A stretch of DNA of 64,000 nucleotides from CAYMSF01 sp964392985 (GTDB lineage Bacteria > Verrucomicrobiota > Lentisphaeria > Victivallales > Victivallaceae). The DNA lies in assembly GCA_964392985.1 (NCBI GenBank), contig CAYMSF010000001.1:75528-139527 (forward strand), written 5' to 3'. Shown piece by piece: positions 19,763 through 28,316 of this stretch. Below the pieces are notes generated by a model that worked only from the letters and a program-made list of their open reading frames with translations, made no database searches and was not told where the DNA came from. The position numbers and the translations under genes are program-made. Every line of letters starts with the position of its first letter. Position 1 is the stretch's first letter.

Positions 19763-20878
19763 ATGGCAGAACTTAATAGAAACAGTTATTTGTCCCGGAA
19801 TCAAGGCGAATTTCCTGAAACAACCGTTATTAACGGCAGACAGTATGTTAAAATTCAGGATTTGCGATATGGTACCAACCCGCATCAATCAGCAGCATAC
19901 TATAAACCTGTTGAAACAATTTGCCCTGTTGGCGATCTGAGGGTGCTGAAGGATGGCAAGAGCGGACTGTCGCAAACCAACCTTGAAGATATCTCTTATT
20001 CTTTGAATATTGTTAAATATTTTGATCGTCATGCATGTGCAGTTATGAAACATGTAAATCCCAGTGGTGCGGCGGTTCACCGTCACGGCGATGATCTTTG
20101 TTCCGTTTATCTTAAGGCGAGAGATGCGGATGCCAGGGCTGCATTCGGCAGTGCCGTTGCTTTCAATACTGCCGTTGACCGTGCCACGGCGATGAAAATT
20201 ATGGATACTTTTGTAGAATGCGTGGTGGCACCGGAATACGATTCAGGCGTACTTGATATTTTCAATGACGGTGAAACTTATAAACTAAACAAACATATCC
20301 GGATATTGCAGTGCGGTGATCTGACACTTTTGCCACGCTTTACCGGTGAAGCTACCGCTGAAATGAACACCGTTAAAATATTGTCTGACGGTTCTGCCAT
20401 CATTGCCGAACCGCTGCTCACTTCAATTCGCAGTCGTGATGATTTGCATTCGGCAGTAGCGGAAAATTCAAGGGTGGGGCGGCAAGTTTCTGAAATTAAA
20501 GCTGCATCAGAACAACTTGATGATTTGTTGTTTGCATGGTATGTCAATTTAAATGTTCGTTCAAACGGCGTGGTAATTGCTAAAAATGGTCAAACACTTG
20601 CCGTCGGCACTGGAGAACAGGATCGGGTAGGGGCAGTTGAACAGGCAATCGTCAAATATCGTCAGAAGTATCAAGGGGAAAACAGTTTAAATGATTCAGT
20701 CATGTCCAGTGATGGTTTTTTCCCGTTTCCTGACGCTGTTGAAATTGCGGCTGATGCCGGAATAACTGCCATCATCTGTCCATCCGGCTCCCTTCGTGAC
20801 GCCGATGTGATAAAAAGGGCAAATGAATTGAATATTGCTCTTTACTATGCGCCGGAACGGATTTTCTCACATCATTGA
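19763..20878 (+). CDS. AICAR formyltransferase, stand-alone (PurH C-terminal domain only)
   Basis: Transfers a formyl group from 10-formyl-THF to AICAR, the ninth step of purine synthesis. The 371-residue protein matches only the transformylase half of bifunctional PurH. The substrate segment R-Y-G-T-N-P-H-Q is at about residues 34-41. The catalytic K-H-V-N-P-S-G lies at 96-102 (Lys96, His97). The C-terminal D-G-F-F-P-F-P-D and P-S-G-S-L-R-D motifs are intact. The N-terminal IMP cyclohydrolase domain (about 190 residues in E. coli PurH) is absent, and the ORF begins directly with a short linker. The start follows GGAGAA. The cyclohydrolase must be encoded elsewhere. Confidence 0.92.
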   Translation: MAELNRNSYLSRNQGEFPETTVINGRQYVKIQDLRYGTNPHQSAAYYKPVETICPVGDLRVLKDGKSGLSQTNLEDISYSLNIVKYFDRHACAVMKHVNPSGAAVHRHGDDLCSVYLKARDADARAAFGSAVAFNTAVDRATAMKIMDTFVECVVAPEYDSGVLDIFNDGETYKLNKHIRILQCGDLTLLPRFTGEATAEMNTVKILSDGSAIIAEPLLTSIRSRDDLHSAVAENSRVGRQVSEIKAASEQLDDLLFAWYVNLNVRSNGVVIAKNGQTLAVGTGEQDRVGAVEQAIVKYRQKYQGENSLNDSVMSSDGFFPFPDAVEIAADAGITAIICPSGSLRDADVIKRANELNIALYYAPERIFSHH

Positions 20879-21054
20879 TAATTTTTTATCTGCATTGCAC
20901 TTTTTGACGGCGGTTGTTGAGGTTATTTAGTTGCCAGAGAAGACAGAATTATTGTATCATAGTTTAATAACTGTGATTCTTGTGCGATATTTATGTCCAT
21001 GTGATGGTGTAAATATATTTTAAAATTTGTCAGACGATGAAAAGGAGATGAAAT

Positions 21055-22260
21055 ATGCAGGATGAAAATATAGCAGGACAGCGTGGAGAGTTCCGGGGAA
21101 AAATAATTGGCATGGGAATATTCCTCGGTGTTATGGTTATTCTTACTGTTGCACTCTTTTTTAAGTTGGAAAAAAACAAAGCGGAAACAGAACTTGTTGC
21201 CGCAAAGTCAAATATTGAGATGCTTAAAGCCGATACGGCAAAAATGATTTCGGTGTTTAATACCAGAACTTCAGAAATGGAGTCAGAATTAACTTCAGCT
21301 AAAGCTAAAATCGATGAGGCACAGGCAGATAATGAAAAATTATCAGCGGCTATGCATGCCAACATAAGCAAACTGCAGGAAGAATTATCTGCTGTAAAGG
21401 CAAAACTCAACGCCATCCAACCTGGTAATGTCAGAGTAGTAGCTTCAAACAGCGGAATAAAGGATATTCGTACCAGAACGCGACCAGTCATTGCTGCTAA
21501 CATAAGTGATAGAGTGATAAAACTTTCTGAAGACGTTGAATTGTCACTTGTTCACATTGCACCAGGGACTTTTACCATGGGCAGTGCGCCGGCAGAACTG
21601 AAACGTGATTCTGACGAAAAACTGCACCAGGTGACTTTGACTCGTGAATATTGGATTGGCAGGTATGAAATCACTCAAAAGCAATTCAGTATAATAATAG
21701 ATGGTATCAGTCTCAGTCAATTCAAAGATCCTTATAGACCTGTAGAATTTACCACTTGGACGGCGGCAATGGATTTTTGTCGTAAACTTTCTGAAAGTGA
21801 AAGGGTTGCGGGAAGAATACCGCCAGGATATGAGTATCGTTTGCCTACCGAAGCCGAGTGGGAATACGCGGCTCGTGGCGGCAAACAAAGTAAGGGATTC
21901 ATCTATTCCGGTAGCAATAATCTTTCTACTGTCGGTTGTTTCGGCAAAACAACCCCTGCACCGCAGGATATTGGAATCTTTAGTCCGAATGAACTGGGAT
22001 TGTATGATATGAGCGGCAATGTCTGGGAATGGTGTTATGACTGGTTCGTTGACTACGTTTCTGACCCAGTAACCAATCCTGTAGGTGCTTTAGTCGGCGA
22101 TTATCGCGTAACTCGTGGCGGCAGTTGGGACTGTATGGAAACTGATTGCCGTGTAGCAAACCGCAATGCAATAGCGCCAGACTATAAGTATAACGGTTTG
22201 GGTTTTCGCGTGGCGTTGGCTCCGATTATAGAACAACCCCAAAATATGCTAAAAAAATGA
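21055..22260 (+). CDS. Membrane-anchored SUMF1/formylglycine-generating-enzyme-like protein
   Basis: A 401-residue protein in three parts. A single transmembrane segment spans about residues 15-38 after a charged start. A coiled coil rich in K, E, A and L covers about 40-125. A SUMF1 (FGE-sulfatase) domain runs from about 160 to the end: P-G-T-F-T-M-G, L-P-T-E-A-E-W-E-Y-A-A-R-G and S-G-N-V-W-E-W. The terminal R-G-G-S-W-D-C-M-E-T-D-C segment places Cys360 and Cys365 at the C-x4-C spacing of the catalytic cysteine pair of true formylglycine-generating enzymes. Many bacterial relatives keep only one. The domain should face the periplasm. No sulfatase gene is nearby, so enzymatic activity is unproven. 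AAGGAG precedes the ATG. Confidence 0.85.
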   Translation: MQDENIAGQRGEFRGKIIGMGIFLGVMVILTVALFFKLEKNKAETELVAAKSNIEMLKADTAKMISVFNTRTSEMESELTSAKAKIDEAQADNEKLSAAMHANISKLQEELSAVKAKLNAIQPGNVRVVASNSGIKDIRTRTRPVIAANISDRVIKLSEDVELSLVHIAPGTFTMGSAPAELKRDSDEKLHQVTLTREYWIGRYEITQKQFSIIIDGISLSQFKDPYRPVEFTTWTAAMDFCRKLSESERVAGRIPPGYEYRLPTEAEWEYAARGGKQSKGFIYSGSNNLSTVGCFGKTTPAPQDIGIFSPNELGLYDMSGNVWEWCYDWFVDYVSDPVTNPVGALVGDYRVTRGGSWDCMETDCRVANRNAIAPDYKYNGLGFRVALAPIIEQPQNMLKK

Positions 22261-22292
22261 CCATGGATAGAGTTATTTCTATTCAATGGTCA
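22251..22292 (-). terminator. Terminator of kup, overlapping the stop codon of the convergent SUMF1 gene
   Basis: TGACCAT (22258-22264) pairs with ATGGTCA (22286-22292), with a further imperfect stem inside. On the minus strand, the direction of kup, it is followed by seven T residues (complement of 22251-22257). The hairpin arm includes the stop codon of the plus-strand SUMF1 gene. Confidence 0.7.
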
Positions 22293-22302
22293 TCAGATAT
22301 TA

Positions 22303-24189
22303 TTACAGTTCAACTTGAATTCCAAATTCTGTTACCTGATTGGGAGGTAAACCGTAATAAGCAGTAATGTCGTGGGCATTTCTCGACAAAATCAGGAATA
22401 TTCGTTTTTGCCAGTTCCACATTCTTTTTTTCCGGTTAGAGAATACAATTGATTCTTTGCCGATGAAGTATGAAATGGTACTTTTAGTGAAATTAACTTC
22501 GGGGACAACGATTTGTTTTAATGCCTCAGGAATATTGGGATTTTCACAGAACCCATAGTTTAACGTTACTCCGTACAGACCGAGTTTTGTGTCATATACT
22601 TTGAATTCAGATCTGTCAGATTTTTGTATAAAAGGGACTTCATGTGCAACTATTTTAAGTATAATAGTTTTGTCATGTAATACTTTGTTATGCTTGAGGT
22701 TATGTAGAAGAATCCTTGGGACACCATCATTGCCGCTAAGGAATACCGCAAGTCCATGTACTTGCAACGGCGGTTCCAGACGCAGACTTTCAGCGAAAAC
22801 CTTAACCGGCATTGTTTGCTGGACAATATTATCCCGCATCAATTCACGACCCCTACGCCATATCAGACAGAATACACAGATAAAAAGACCCATCGTTAAT
22901 GGTATCCAACCGCCATGAACAATTTTTAAAGAGTTTGCAGTGAAGAAAGTTATATCGGTGCAAAGAAAAATAGATACAACCATTAAAATACAATAACGCT
23001 GAATTTTTGATGACCATAATTGCGGAATGACTACAATCGCTATAATCGAGGTGATAAGCATTGTGCCGGATACTGCAGAACCATATGCCCCGGCCAGGCC
23101 ATCTGAATTCTTGAAAATTAAAACTAACAACGCTGTTCCGGCAAAGAGAATCCAGTTAATTTCCGGCAGATAAATTTGACCAATTTTTTCTTTTGAAGTA
23201 TGTATGATGGACATCCTTGGCCAGAAACCAAGTTGAATTGCCTGACTGGTCAATGAAAACATTCCGGAAATAACAGCCTGTGCCGCGATTACGGTTGCCA
23301 GTGTTGCCAGACCGACAAGCGGATATAACATCCATTGCGGCGCCAGACGGTAAAACAGATTTTCAACTTGTTCCGGTTCGCGTAGAATGAATGCTCCTTG
23401 ACCAAGATAGTTTAGCATCAACGCAGGAAAGACAAGAAAACACCAGTTAAGTCTGATTGGTTTTTTGCCAAAATGTCCCATGTCAGCATAAAGTACTTCG
23501 GCACCGGTGATGGAAAGAAAGACAGCGCCAAGAATCAAAAATGCTATATGCGGAGTGGTTGACAGTAGTGCTATTGCATAGTATGGATTGAAGGCCGCTA
23601 ATACCATAGGAGTCTTGATGACTGAAATTATTCCCAGTACTGCCATCGTTAGAAACCATAAAATCATAAAAAAGCCGAATACTGATCCAATTTTAGCCGT
23701 GCCGTTTTTTTGCACAAAGAAGAGGAAAAACAATACTGTAATTGTGATAGGGACAATGTAAGGTTGACAAAGAGGAGTACCAACCTTGAGCCCTTCAATC
23801 GCACTTAGCACTGAAATCGCCGGGGTGATAATTCCATCACCGTAAAGTAAAGATGCACCAAAAATACCAAGCGGAATAATAAACGCCCAACGTGGTGCAC
23901 GTGTAGACAGCATCGCCAACAATGCCAGTATCCCGCCTTCTCCGCGATTATCAACTTTAAAAAGAAATACAAGATAGTTCAAGGTCACAACCATGAACAA
24001 TGCCCAAAAAATTAAAGATAATACTCCAAGTACATTGGCGCTGTTTACTCCAATAACATCACCGGTAAAACATGCACGAAAAGCATACAGCGGGCTTGTG
24101 CCAATGTCACCAAAAACTACTCCAAGGGCGGCAATGCAAAGGAAAAGTAACTTGTTATTGTTGGGAATATTTGATTCAGTAGTATTCAT
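22303..24189 (-). CDS. kup: Low-affinity potassium uptake protein Kup
   Basis: A K+/H+ symporter of the KUP/HAK/KT family in the inner membrane. The 628-residue length is typical. The signature V-F-G-D-I-G-T-S-P-L-Y-A at about residues 20-31 lies in the first helix. L-L-Y-G-D-G-I-I-T-P-A and G-A-E-V-L-Y-A-D-M-G-H-F follow in the next membrane helices. About twelve hydrophobic segments reach residue 440, and a cytoplasmic tail of about 180 residues closes the protein. It is monocistronic, with its own terminator. It complements the K+/H+ antiporter at 3.8 kb in K+ balance. Confidence 0.96.
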   Translation of the reverse strand: MNTTESNIPNNNKLLFLCIAALGVVFGDIGTSPLYAFRACFTGDVIGVNSANVLGVLSLIFWALFMVVTLNYLVFLFKVDNRGEGGILALLAMLSTRAPRWAFIIPLGIFGASLLYGDGIITPAISVLSAIEGLKVGTPLCQPYIVPITITVLFFLFFVQKNGTAKIGSVFGFFMILWFLTMAVLGIISVIKTPMVLAAFNPYYAIALLSTTPHIAFLILGAVFLSITGAEVLYADMGHFGKKPIRLNWCFLVFPALMLNYLGQGAFILREPEQVENLFYRLAPQWMLYPLVGLATLATVIAAQAVISGMFSLTSQAIQLGFWPRMSIIHTSKEKIGQIYLPEINWILFAGTALLVLIFKNSDGLAGAYGSAVSGTMLITSIIAIVVIPQLWSSKIQRYCILMVVSIFLCTDITFFTANSLKIVHGGWIPLTMGLFICVFCLIWRRGRELMRDNIVQQTMPVKVFAESLRLEPPLQVHGLAVFLSGNDGVPRILLHNLKHNKVLHDKTIILKIVAHEVPFIQKSDRSEFKVYDTKLGLYGVTLNYGFCENPNIPEALKQIVVPEVNFTKSTISYFIGKESIVFSNRKKRMWNWQKRIFLILSRNAHDITAYYGLPPNQVTEFGIQVEL

Positions 24190-24537
24190 GATTATGGTTC
24201 AATTTATGATGAACCGGTATTTCTTTCAGTGTAATCTGGACATCTATGTCGGTGATTACTTTTCTGCATCCTGATAAATTGTTAAATTAATCGCTTCGGG
24301 AATAACTATATTCAGTAACGTCTTAATTCCGCCATTGGTTCTGCAAATATATATAATTCCACAATTATTGTTGATACGGTATCCCATGATATTTTTCAGA
24401 GTTGCGTAATATAACTTAAATCCGGCAAAAAACAAGAGTTGCATCGTACTTGCGGCGTTGATATGTCATGAAAACTGATTGCACCTATTATTGAATAATA
24501 CACAGAAAAGGCACTAAGCATATTGGATTGTTTGGTT
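24190..24537. other. Intergenic region between wbuC-like gene and kup
   Basis: No plausible gene, RNA or strong hairpin seen. It should contain the kup promoter (minus strand) and the 3' end of the cupin transcript. Confidence 0.5.
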
Positions 24538-25032
24538 TCATGGCTTACCACGCCATGTTTCGCCAATGCTGGCAGTCTGCAACCATTTTTCCAGTTCAAT
24601 TGCTTCGGTGCTACCCTCTTTTGGGGCCCACGCTGCAGAGTCATTTTCTGAAGGACTGACGTAGGGTCCCGGTTTAGCTTCCAGTATAATTGTTCCGTTT
24701 TCCAACGATATGAAACCATGCCACTGGTCACAAGGAATTTCAATTGCCGGGCACTCACCTCCTGCACGCAGAATACTTTTTTGTGTTATCACACCGTTAT
24801 CATCGAACGAAAAAACAGCGACGGCACCACGCAGAATAACAAATAATTCCCATTTTTTTGTTTCAAAATGGCGATGCGTCCGAATATAAGTGCCTGGTTC
24901 TGCCGCGATGCAAAGGCGGTGAAACTGGTCTTCCAGATTTTGATGAAAATTATAATGGGTTCTGCGGCGTGGCGAGGCTTTTGCCGTTTCGGTTAAATTG
25001 TTCATGAATTGCGGATCAACAGTTTTAAACAT
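24538..25032 (-). CDS. WbuC-family cupin fold metalloprotein
   Basis: A 164-residue single-cupin protein. S-P-R-R-R-T-H-Y-N-F-H near residue 20 is the hallmark of the WbuC family. I-R-T-H-R-H-F-E-T-K-K-W-E supplies the metal-binding histidines and glutamate, and W-H-G-F the last histidine. WbuC proteins often sit in O-antigen clusters but their reaction is not established. Here there are no such neighbours apart from the GT-C-like gene nine kilobases away. The last 35 residues, past the cupin core, look like an extension. It follows a terminator, so it is transcribed separately from the repeat proteins upstream. Confidence 0.85.
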   Translation of the reverse strand: MFKTVDPQFMNNLTETAKASPRRRTHYNFHQNLEDQFHRLCIAAEPGTYIRTHRHFETKKWELFVILRGAVAVFSFDDNGVITQKSILRAGGECPAIEIPCDQWHGFISLENGTIILEAKPGPYVSPSENDSAAWAPKEGSTEAIELEKWLQTASIGETWRGKP

Positions 25033-25051
25033 TTTATGTGTTCCAAATAAT

Positions 25052-25079
25052 AAACGCCGGCAGAAAATTGCCGGCGTTT
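25052..25079 (-). terminator. Rho-independent terminator after the repeat-protein pair
   Basis: A GC-rich perfect 11-bp inverted repeat (25052-25062 with 25069-25079, six-base loop) lies 17 bases after the stop of the minus-strand gene at 25096. On that strand it is followed by a T-rich tail. It also sits just upstream of the cupin gene's start, so any cupin promoter must overlap it or the cupin depends on read-through. Confidence 0.75.
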
Positions 25080-25095
25080 GCAGGTTTAGTGATAT

Positions 25096-25785
25096 TTATT
25101 TAAATGACATATTCATTAGAGGAAGAAACGGAACCCAACCGTCTTTGGTGTAGTTAACCAGTCCAAACTGAATGCCACGTTTATTGGTAATGTTGACAAC
25201 CCCGAGTTGAACTCCATCTCCGCCGTCTGCAACATTAACTGCACTGGCTTGGAAACCGTTTAATTTTTTTGACATATTAATGATGCTGAACTGCGCGCCG
25301 TTTACATCCTTACTGATAGTAATTGCCGCCATCTGAAGTCCGTTGATGTCCCCGGACAAGTTAATTATTCCAGGCTGAAACCCATTAGTGGCTTCTGACA
25401 TATTAACACCGGCACAGGCTTGAAGTCCATTTAAATTTCCTCTGGTTTGACAAAAACCCAAAGATGCTTGAACTCCATCCATTTTCCGGCTGTCGCATAC
25501 GATGAAACTGGCTTGAAGCCCTTCGATATAGTCTGTTCCCGCCCAGAATATTGCCAGTTCATTCCCCTTGACGCAACCTATGCCTGAGCTGGTCGGACAC
25601 CCGAGTTTAAGAAAGTACACATTGGAGTTTCTCGTATATGATGGAACATCAAACCAGAAACCCAATTGGAAAAAAGTCCAATCACTCAAGGGGTCTTTGC
25701 CATCTTTTGTTTTTACGTCGGCTGCTTGAAGCGAAACGCTGAACAACACCAGGAACATCATAGTTGAAATAAATAAATTTTTCAT
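25096..25785 (-). CDS. Exported beta-repeat surface-type protein (LA_2272-like), copy 1
   Basis: A 229-residue protein with a classic signal peptide ending near A-A-D (residue 23). A core (about 85-215) is built of near-regular 15-17-residue repeats of the type N-G-x-Q-x-x-x-x-N-x-S, seen seven or eight times. Examples are M-D-G-V-Q-A-S-L, L-N-G-L-Q-A-C-A, I-N-G-L-Q-M-A-A and L-N-G-F-Q-A-S-A. This resembles repeat proteins annotated as LA_2272 surface proteins in leptospires and others; their function is unknown. The regular G-x-Q spacing suggests stacked beta hairpins, either a solenoid or barrel strands. It is the second gene of a tandem paralogous pair, 31 bases after the first, and ends at a strong terminator. 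Confidence 0.7.
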   Translation of the reverse strand: MKNLFISTMMFLVLFSVSLQAADVKTKDGKDPLSDWTFFQLGFWFDVPSYTRNSNVYFLKLGCPTSSGIGCVKGNELAIFWAGTDYIEGLQASFIVCDSRKMDGVQASLGFCQTRGNLNGLQACAGVNMSEATNGFQPGIINLSGDINGLQMAAITISKDVNGAQFSIINMSKKLNGFQASAVNVADGGDGVQLGVVNITNKRGIQFGLVNYTKDGWVPFLPLMNMSFK

Positions 25786-25816
25786 GATTGACCAACTCCT
25801 TTATTTTTTTATTGTT

Positions 25817-26341
25817 TCAAAACTTAAAATTAATTATTGGTAGACAAGGAATTTTACCGCCTTCAATGTAATTAACAATACCAATCTGGAAAGATTCTTT
25901 ACTGGCAACGTTGACAACACCGAGTTGGAGGCCGTTAATGACTTTTCCGATATTCACGATACTGAATTGCAAGCCTTCAAGCTTTTTACTAACCGCGACC
26001 AGTGTGCAGGCTTGTACTCCGTTAATGTTATCGGTGGCTCCACAGAAAAGTGCGGCTTCAAGCCCGTTGACTTTGTATGGACCATCACAAAACGGTGCGC
26101 CAATTTTTATTCCGCAAACATTATTTCTTTGCGTTGACGGCGGAAATCCAAACCAGAAACCAAATTGAACCGAGTCCCATTTTTCAATAACCGATGGCTG
26201 GGATGCTTCAGTAGTTGTCGAAGTTGTAGTTGTTGCGTTTTTGCCAACTGATGGATCAACCGGTTTAACTGCAACTTGTCCGTCAGCGAACAGAACAGAA
26301 CCAATACTCACCAAAAAAAACATCAATAACAATTTTTTCAT
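25817..26341 (-). CDS. Exported beta-repeat surface-type protein (LA_2272-like), copy 2
   Basis: A 174-residue paralogue of the following gene. It has a signal peptide (cleavage likely after L-F-A, residue 19), then a threonine/serine-rich linker (about 32-50). A block W-D-S-V-Q-F-G-F-W-F-G-F-P matches W-T-F-F-Q-L-G-F-W-F-D-V-P of the other copy. Four or five N-G-x-Q repeats follow, with the shared ending G-I-V-N-Y. It has about three fewer repeats than its neighbour, so the pair looks like a duplication followed by repeat gain or loss. It is the first gene of the two-gene unit. An envelope location is inferred from the signal peptide. Confidence 0.7.
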   Translation of the reverse strand: MKKLLLMFFLVSIGSVLFADGQVAVKPVDPSVGKNATTTTSTTTEASQPSVIEKWDSVQFGFWFGFPPSTQRNNVCGIKIGAPFCDGPYKVNGLEAALFCGATDNINGVQACTLVAVSKKLEGLQFSIVNIGKVINGLQLGVVNVASKESFQIGIVNYIEGGKIPCLPIINFKF

Positions 26342-26627
26342 TTTTTGCTATCCCCTTTTAGATTGTTTGATTTTGATATTTGTGGCAAAATAACAAAAAT
26401 ATGTTAAATAACTTATTTCCAGTTAAATTTACATTGTTTTTTATAAATTCAAGTCATGAATATGAAAATATATGACAACTCGCGTTTAATTATACATCAA
26501 CAGACATATCAAAAAGCAATATGCCGACAATATTCAATAATCCGTTTTGTGGATGTTTTTTGGAAATAACATTTGAAATTTTGTTTTTGTTGAATAACTT
26601 ATCAAGGTAGTTTTTTAACCGTCTCAT

Positions 26628-26701
26628 GCGGGTGTAGCATAATGGCAATGCTCCAGCTTCCCAAGCTGGCAACGAGGGTTCGATTCCCTTCACCCGCTCC
26701 A
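26628..26701 (+). tRNA. tRNA-Gly (anticodon CCC)
   Basis: A cloverleaf can be drawn: acceptor GCGGGTG pairs with CACCCGC, and the anticodon stem CCAGC/GCTGG encloses loop TTCCCAA with anticodon CCC. The T-arm contains GGTTCGATTCC, and CCA is encoded at 26699-26701. A minus-strand frame over this gene encodes the familiar spurious peptide produced by antisense tRNA and was discarded. Confidence 0.95.
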
Positions 26702-26755
26702 GCTCAATTCTCGTTAAGATTGTAAATGTCCTAAAACAGTAACGGGGTTTATTCG

Positions 26756-27484
26756 ATGAAGACATTAATGAATAAAATATTCTTTTTCAGTATTCCTGTA
26801 TTTGCGCTGTTTTTAGTTGCCGGTTGCGGTTCGACCGCTAAATTTATATATCCCGATAATATTCGCAATCTTGTCAGGTTGCAGGAAACTCCAATTCATA
26901 ATCTGACAATTGCAGTATTGCCATTCGACGACAGCCGTGCCAATGATAATAGCTCATCAACCATGTATTTGTCTTTGGTGCCACTTGTCCCTTATGGTTG
27001 GATTTGTTATCAGCGTCCAGATGCCGCTCGTGATTTTTTGTCAATTGATGCCTATAACTTTAACGCATCTGAGGATTTGGCAAAGGCGGCGGCAATGAGT
27101 CTGCGCCGTTCTAATCTTTTTAAGACCGCCTTTTTTACTTTTGGCGGGGAAGCTGTGAAAGCCGATTATATCTTAACCGGCAATATTATTTCCACTGAAT
27201 ATAAGGGGCGTGAGTTCTCATATGGATTGAGCATTTTTGGTGAAATATTTTGGTTCCTCGGGGCACCGGCGGGAACATCAACAAACAAACTGGCTTTAAC
27301 CTTTACGCTCAAGGATAACACTGACAGGGTAATTTGGGAATATACTTCCGAGAAGTCAGATTACATTGTTCAGTGGATATATGCAGGAATGGGGTATGAC
27401 GCCAAAATGTATGCACCGCTAATGGAACAGATTATGAATGAAGCAGTGTTGGATTTATCGAAAAAAATGCAGAATAAACGCTAA
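26756..27484 (+). CDS. Predicted outer-membrane or periplasmic lipoprotein of unknown function
   Basis: A 242-residue protein with a type II signal sequence: charged start, hydrophobic stretch and lipobox L-V-A-G-C with the lipidated Cys24. The body contains I-A-V-L-P-F-D-D (about residue 53) and K-A-D-Y-I-L-T-G-N-I. These are the hallmarks of the CsgG/TolB-N-like alpha/beta domain in many lipoproteins that bind polymers or assemble complexes. The family cannot be named more precisely. It stands alone, 54 bases downstream of tRNA-Gly; transcription from the tRNA promoter is possible. Confidence 0.75.
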   Translation: MKTLMNKIFFFSIPVFALFLVAGCGSTAKFIYPDNIRNLVRLQETPIHNLTIAVLPFDDSRANDNSSSTMYLSLVPLVPYGWICYQRPDAARDFLSIDAYNFNASEDLAKAAAMSLRRSNLFKTAFFTFGGEAVKADYILTGNIISTEYKGREFSYGLSIFGEIFWFLGAPAGTSTNKLALTFTLKDNTDRVIWEYTSEKSDYIVQWIYAGMGYDAKMYAPLMEQIMNEAVLDLSKKMQNKR

Positions 27485-27757
27485 TATCATGCCACCTGTG
27501 GTATACATTGGTTCATTTTTCTGTAGTTTTGCATAGTCTTGTTTTCTTAATCATGAATCACACCCGCGTCGCAAAAATAAAAACAGTCGATAAACTTTGA
27601 AGTTTTTATTATATCATGCTTGAATAATCAAGAAAAAATGTTAACTTAATCGAGTTATTTTACATGAATTTAACTTTCGATCGCAGATGTCACGTCTACA
27701 GGCAGGACATACTTAGATTAATCTTAACAGAATAAACATGCAAAAGGGAAACTGATA

Positions 27758-27892
27758 ATGAAAAGAACTTATCAACCGTCGACTAGAAAAAGAAGCCGTA
27801 AGCTTGGTTTTATGGCAAAAATGGCCACACGTAATGGACGTGCGGTATTGCGTCGTCGTCGTCAGAAAGGTCGTGCCAGATTGGCATTGTAA
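27758..27892 (+). CDS. rpmH: 50S ribosomal protein L34
   Basis: A 44-residue, highly basic protein beginning M-K-R-T-Y-Q-P-S and containing the L34 core R-K-R-S-R-K-L-G-F and the ending R-R-R-R-Q-K-G-R-A-R-L. It is too short for the usual ORF cut-off but unmistakable. AAGGG lies about nine bases before the ATG. It heads the conserved rpmH-rnpA-yidD-yidC-jag cluster, which in many bacteria lies near the replication origin; dnaA is not adjacent here. Confidence 0.97.
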   Translation: MKRTYQPSTRKRSRKLGFMAKMATRNGRAVLRRRRQKGRARLAL

Positions 27893-27956
27893 CTCTCAAG
27901 CCATAATGGTTTGGATTCAGATTTTCCGCTTTTAAATTAAGAGAGCCGTTTTCAGT

Positions 27957-28316
27957 TTGAAACAGACACTTAAATCTTCAGATAAGCTTCAACTGAAATC
28001 AGAATTTGATTACATCAGGGCCAATGGCAGAAAGTATCCGGGAGTTTTGTTATTATTGGTGCTGGCAGACTCCCAGGACGGGAAATTACGTGCCGGAGTT
28101 ATATGCGGAAAAAAATACAACCGCAAAGCAGTAATCAGGAATCGTGCAAGACGTCTGATATGGGAGTCGTTCCGCTTGTTAAAAGCAAAAATCAGCGGCT
28201 TTGCCCATATCGCGGTGATTCCGCGTCAACAAATGATGCAGGCCAGACAGCAGGAAGTTCAGACAGAGATGGAAAGGTTGCTAAAGAGAGCACGGATGAT
28301 TGTGGAAGTAAAATGA
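27957..28316 (+). CDS. rnpA: Ribonuclease P protein component
   Basis: The protein subunit of RNase P, which trims tRNA 5' ends. The 119-residue basic protein has the hallmark R-N-R-A-R-R-L-I-W-E at about residues 62-71 and the central-cleft strand R-A-G-V-I-C-G-K-K. The start is a TTG at 27957: homology begins immediately after it and no nearby in-frame ATG or GTG can replace it. The stop codon overlaps the yidD start in an ATGA arrangement. Confidence 0.95.
   Translation: MKQTLKSSDKLQLKSEFDYIRANGRKYPGVLLLLVLADSQDGKLRAGVICGKKYNRKAVIRNRARRLIWESFRLLKAKISGFAHIAVIPRQQMMQARQQEVQTEMERLLKRARMIVEVK

Noticed and set aside
26490..26765. Minus-strand 91-codon frame over tRNA-Gly
   Set aside because: It encodes the well-known spurious peptide read from the antisense of a tRNA gene; the tRNA explains it.
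28103..28312. N-terminal extension of yidD
   Set aside because: Lies within rnpA in another frame, has no homology to YidD, and the ATGA-coupled ATG at 28313 fits the family length.
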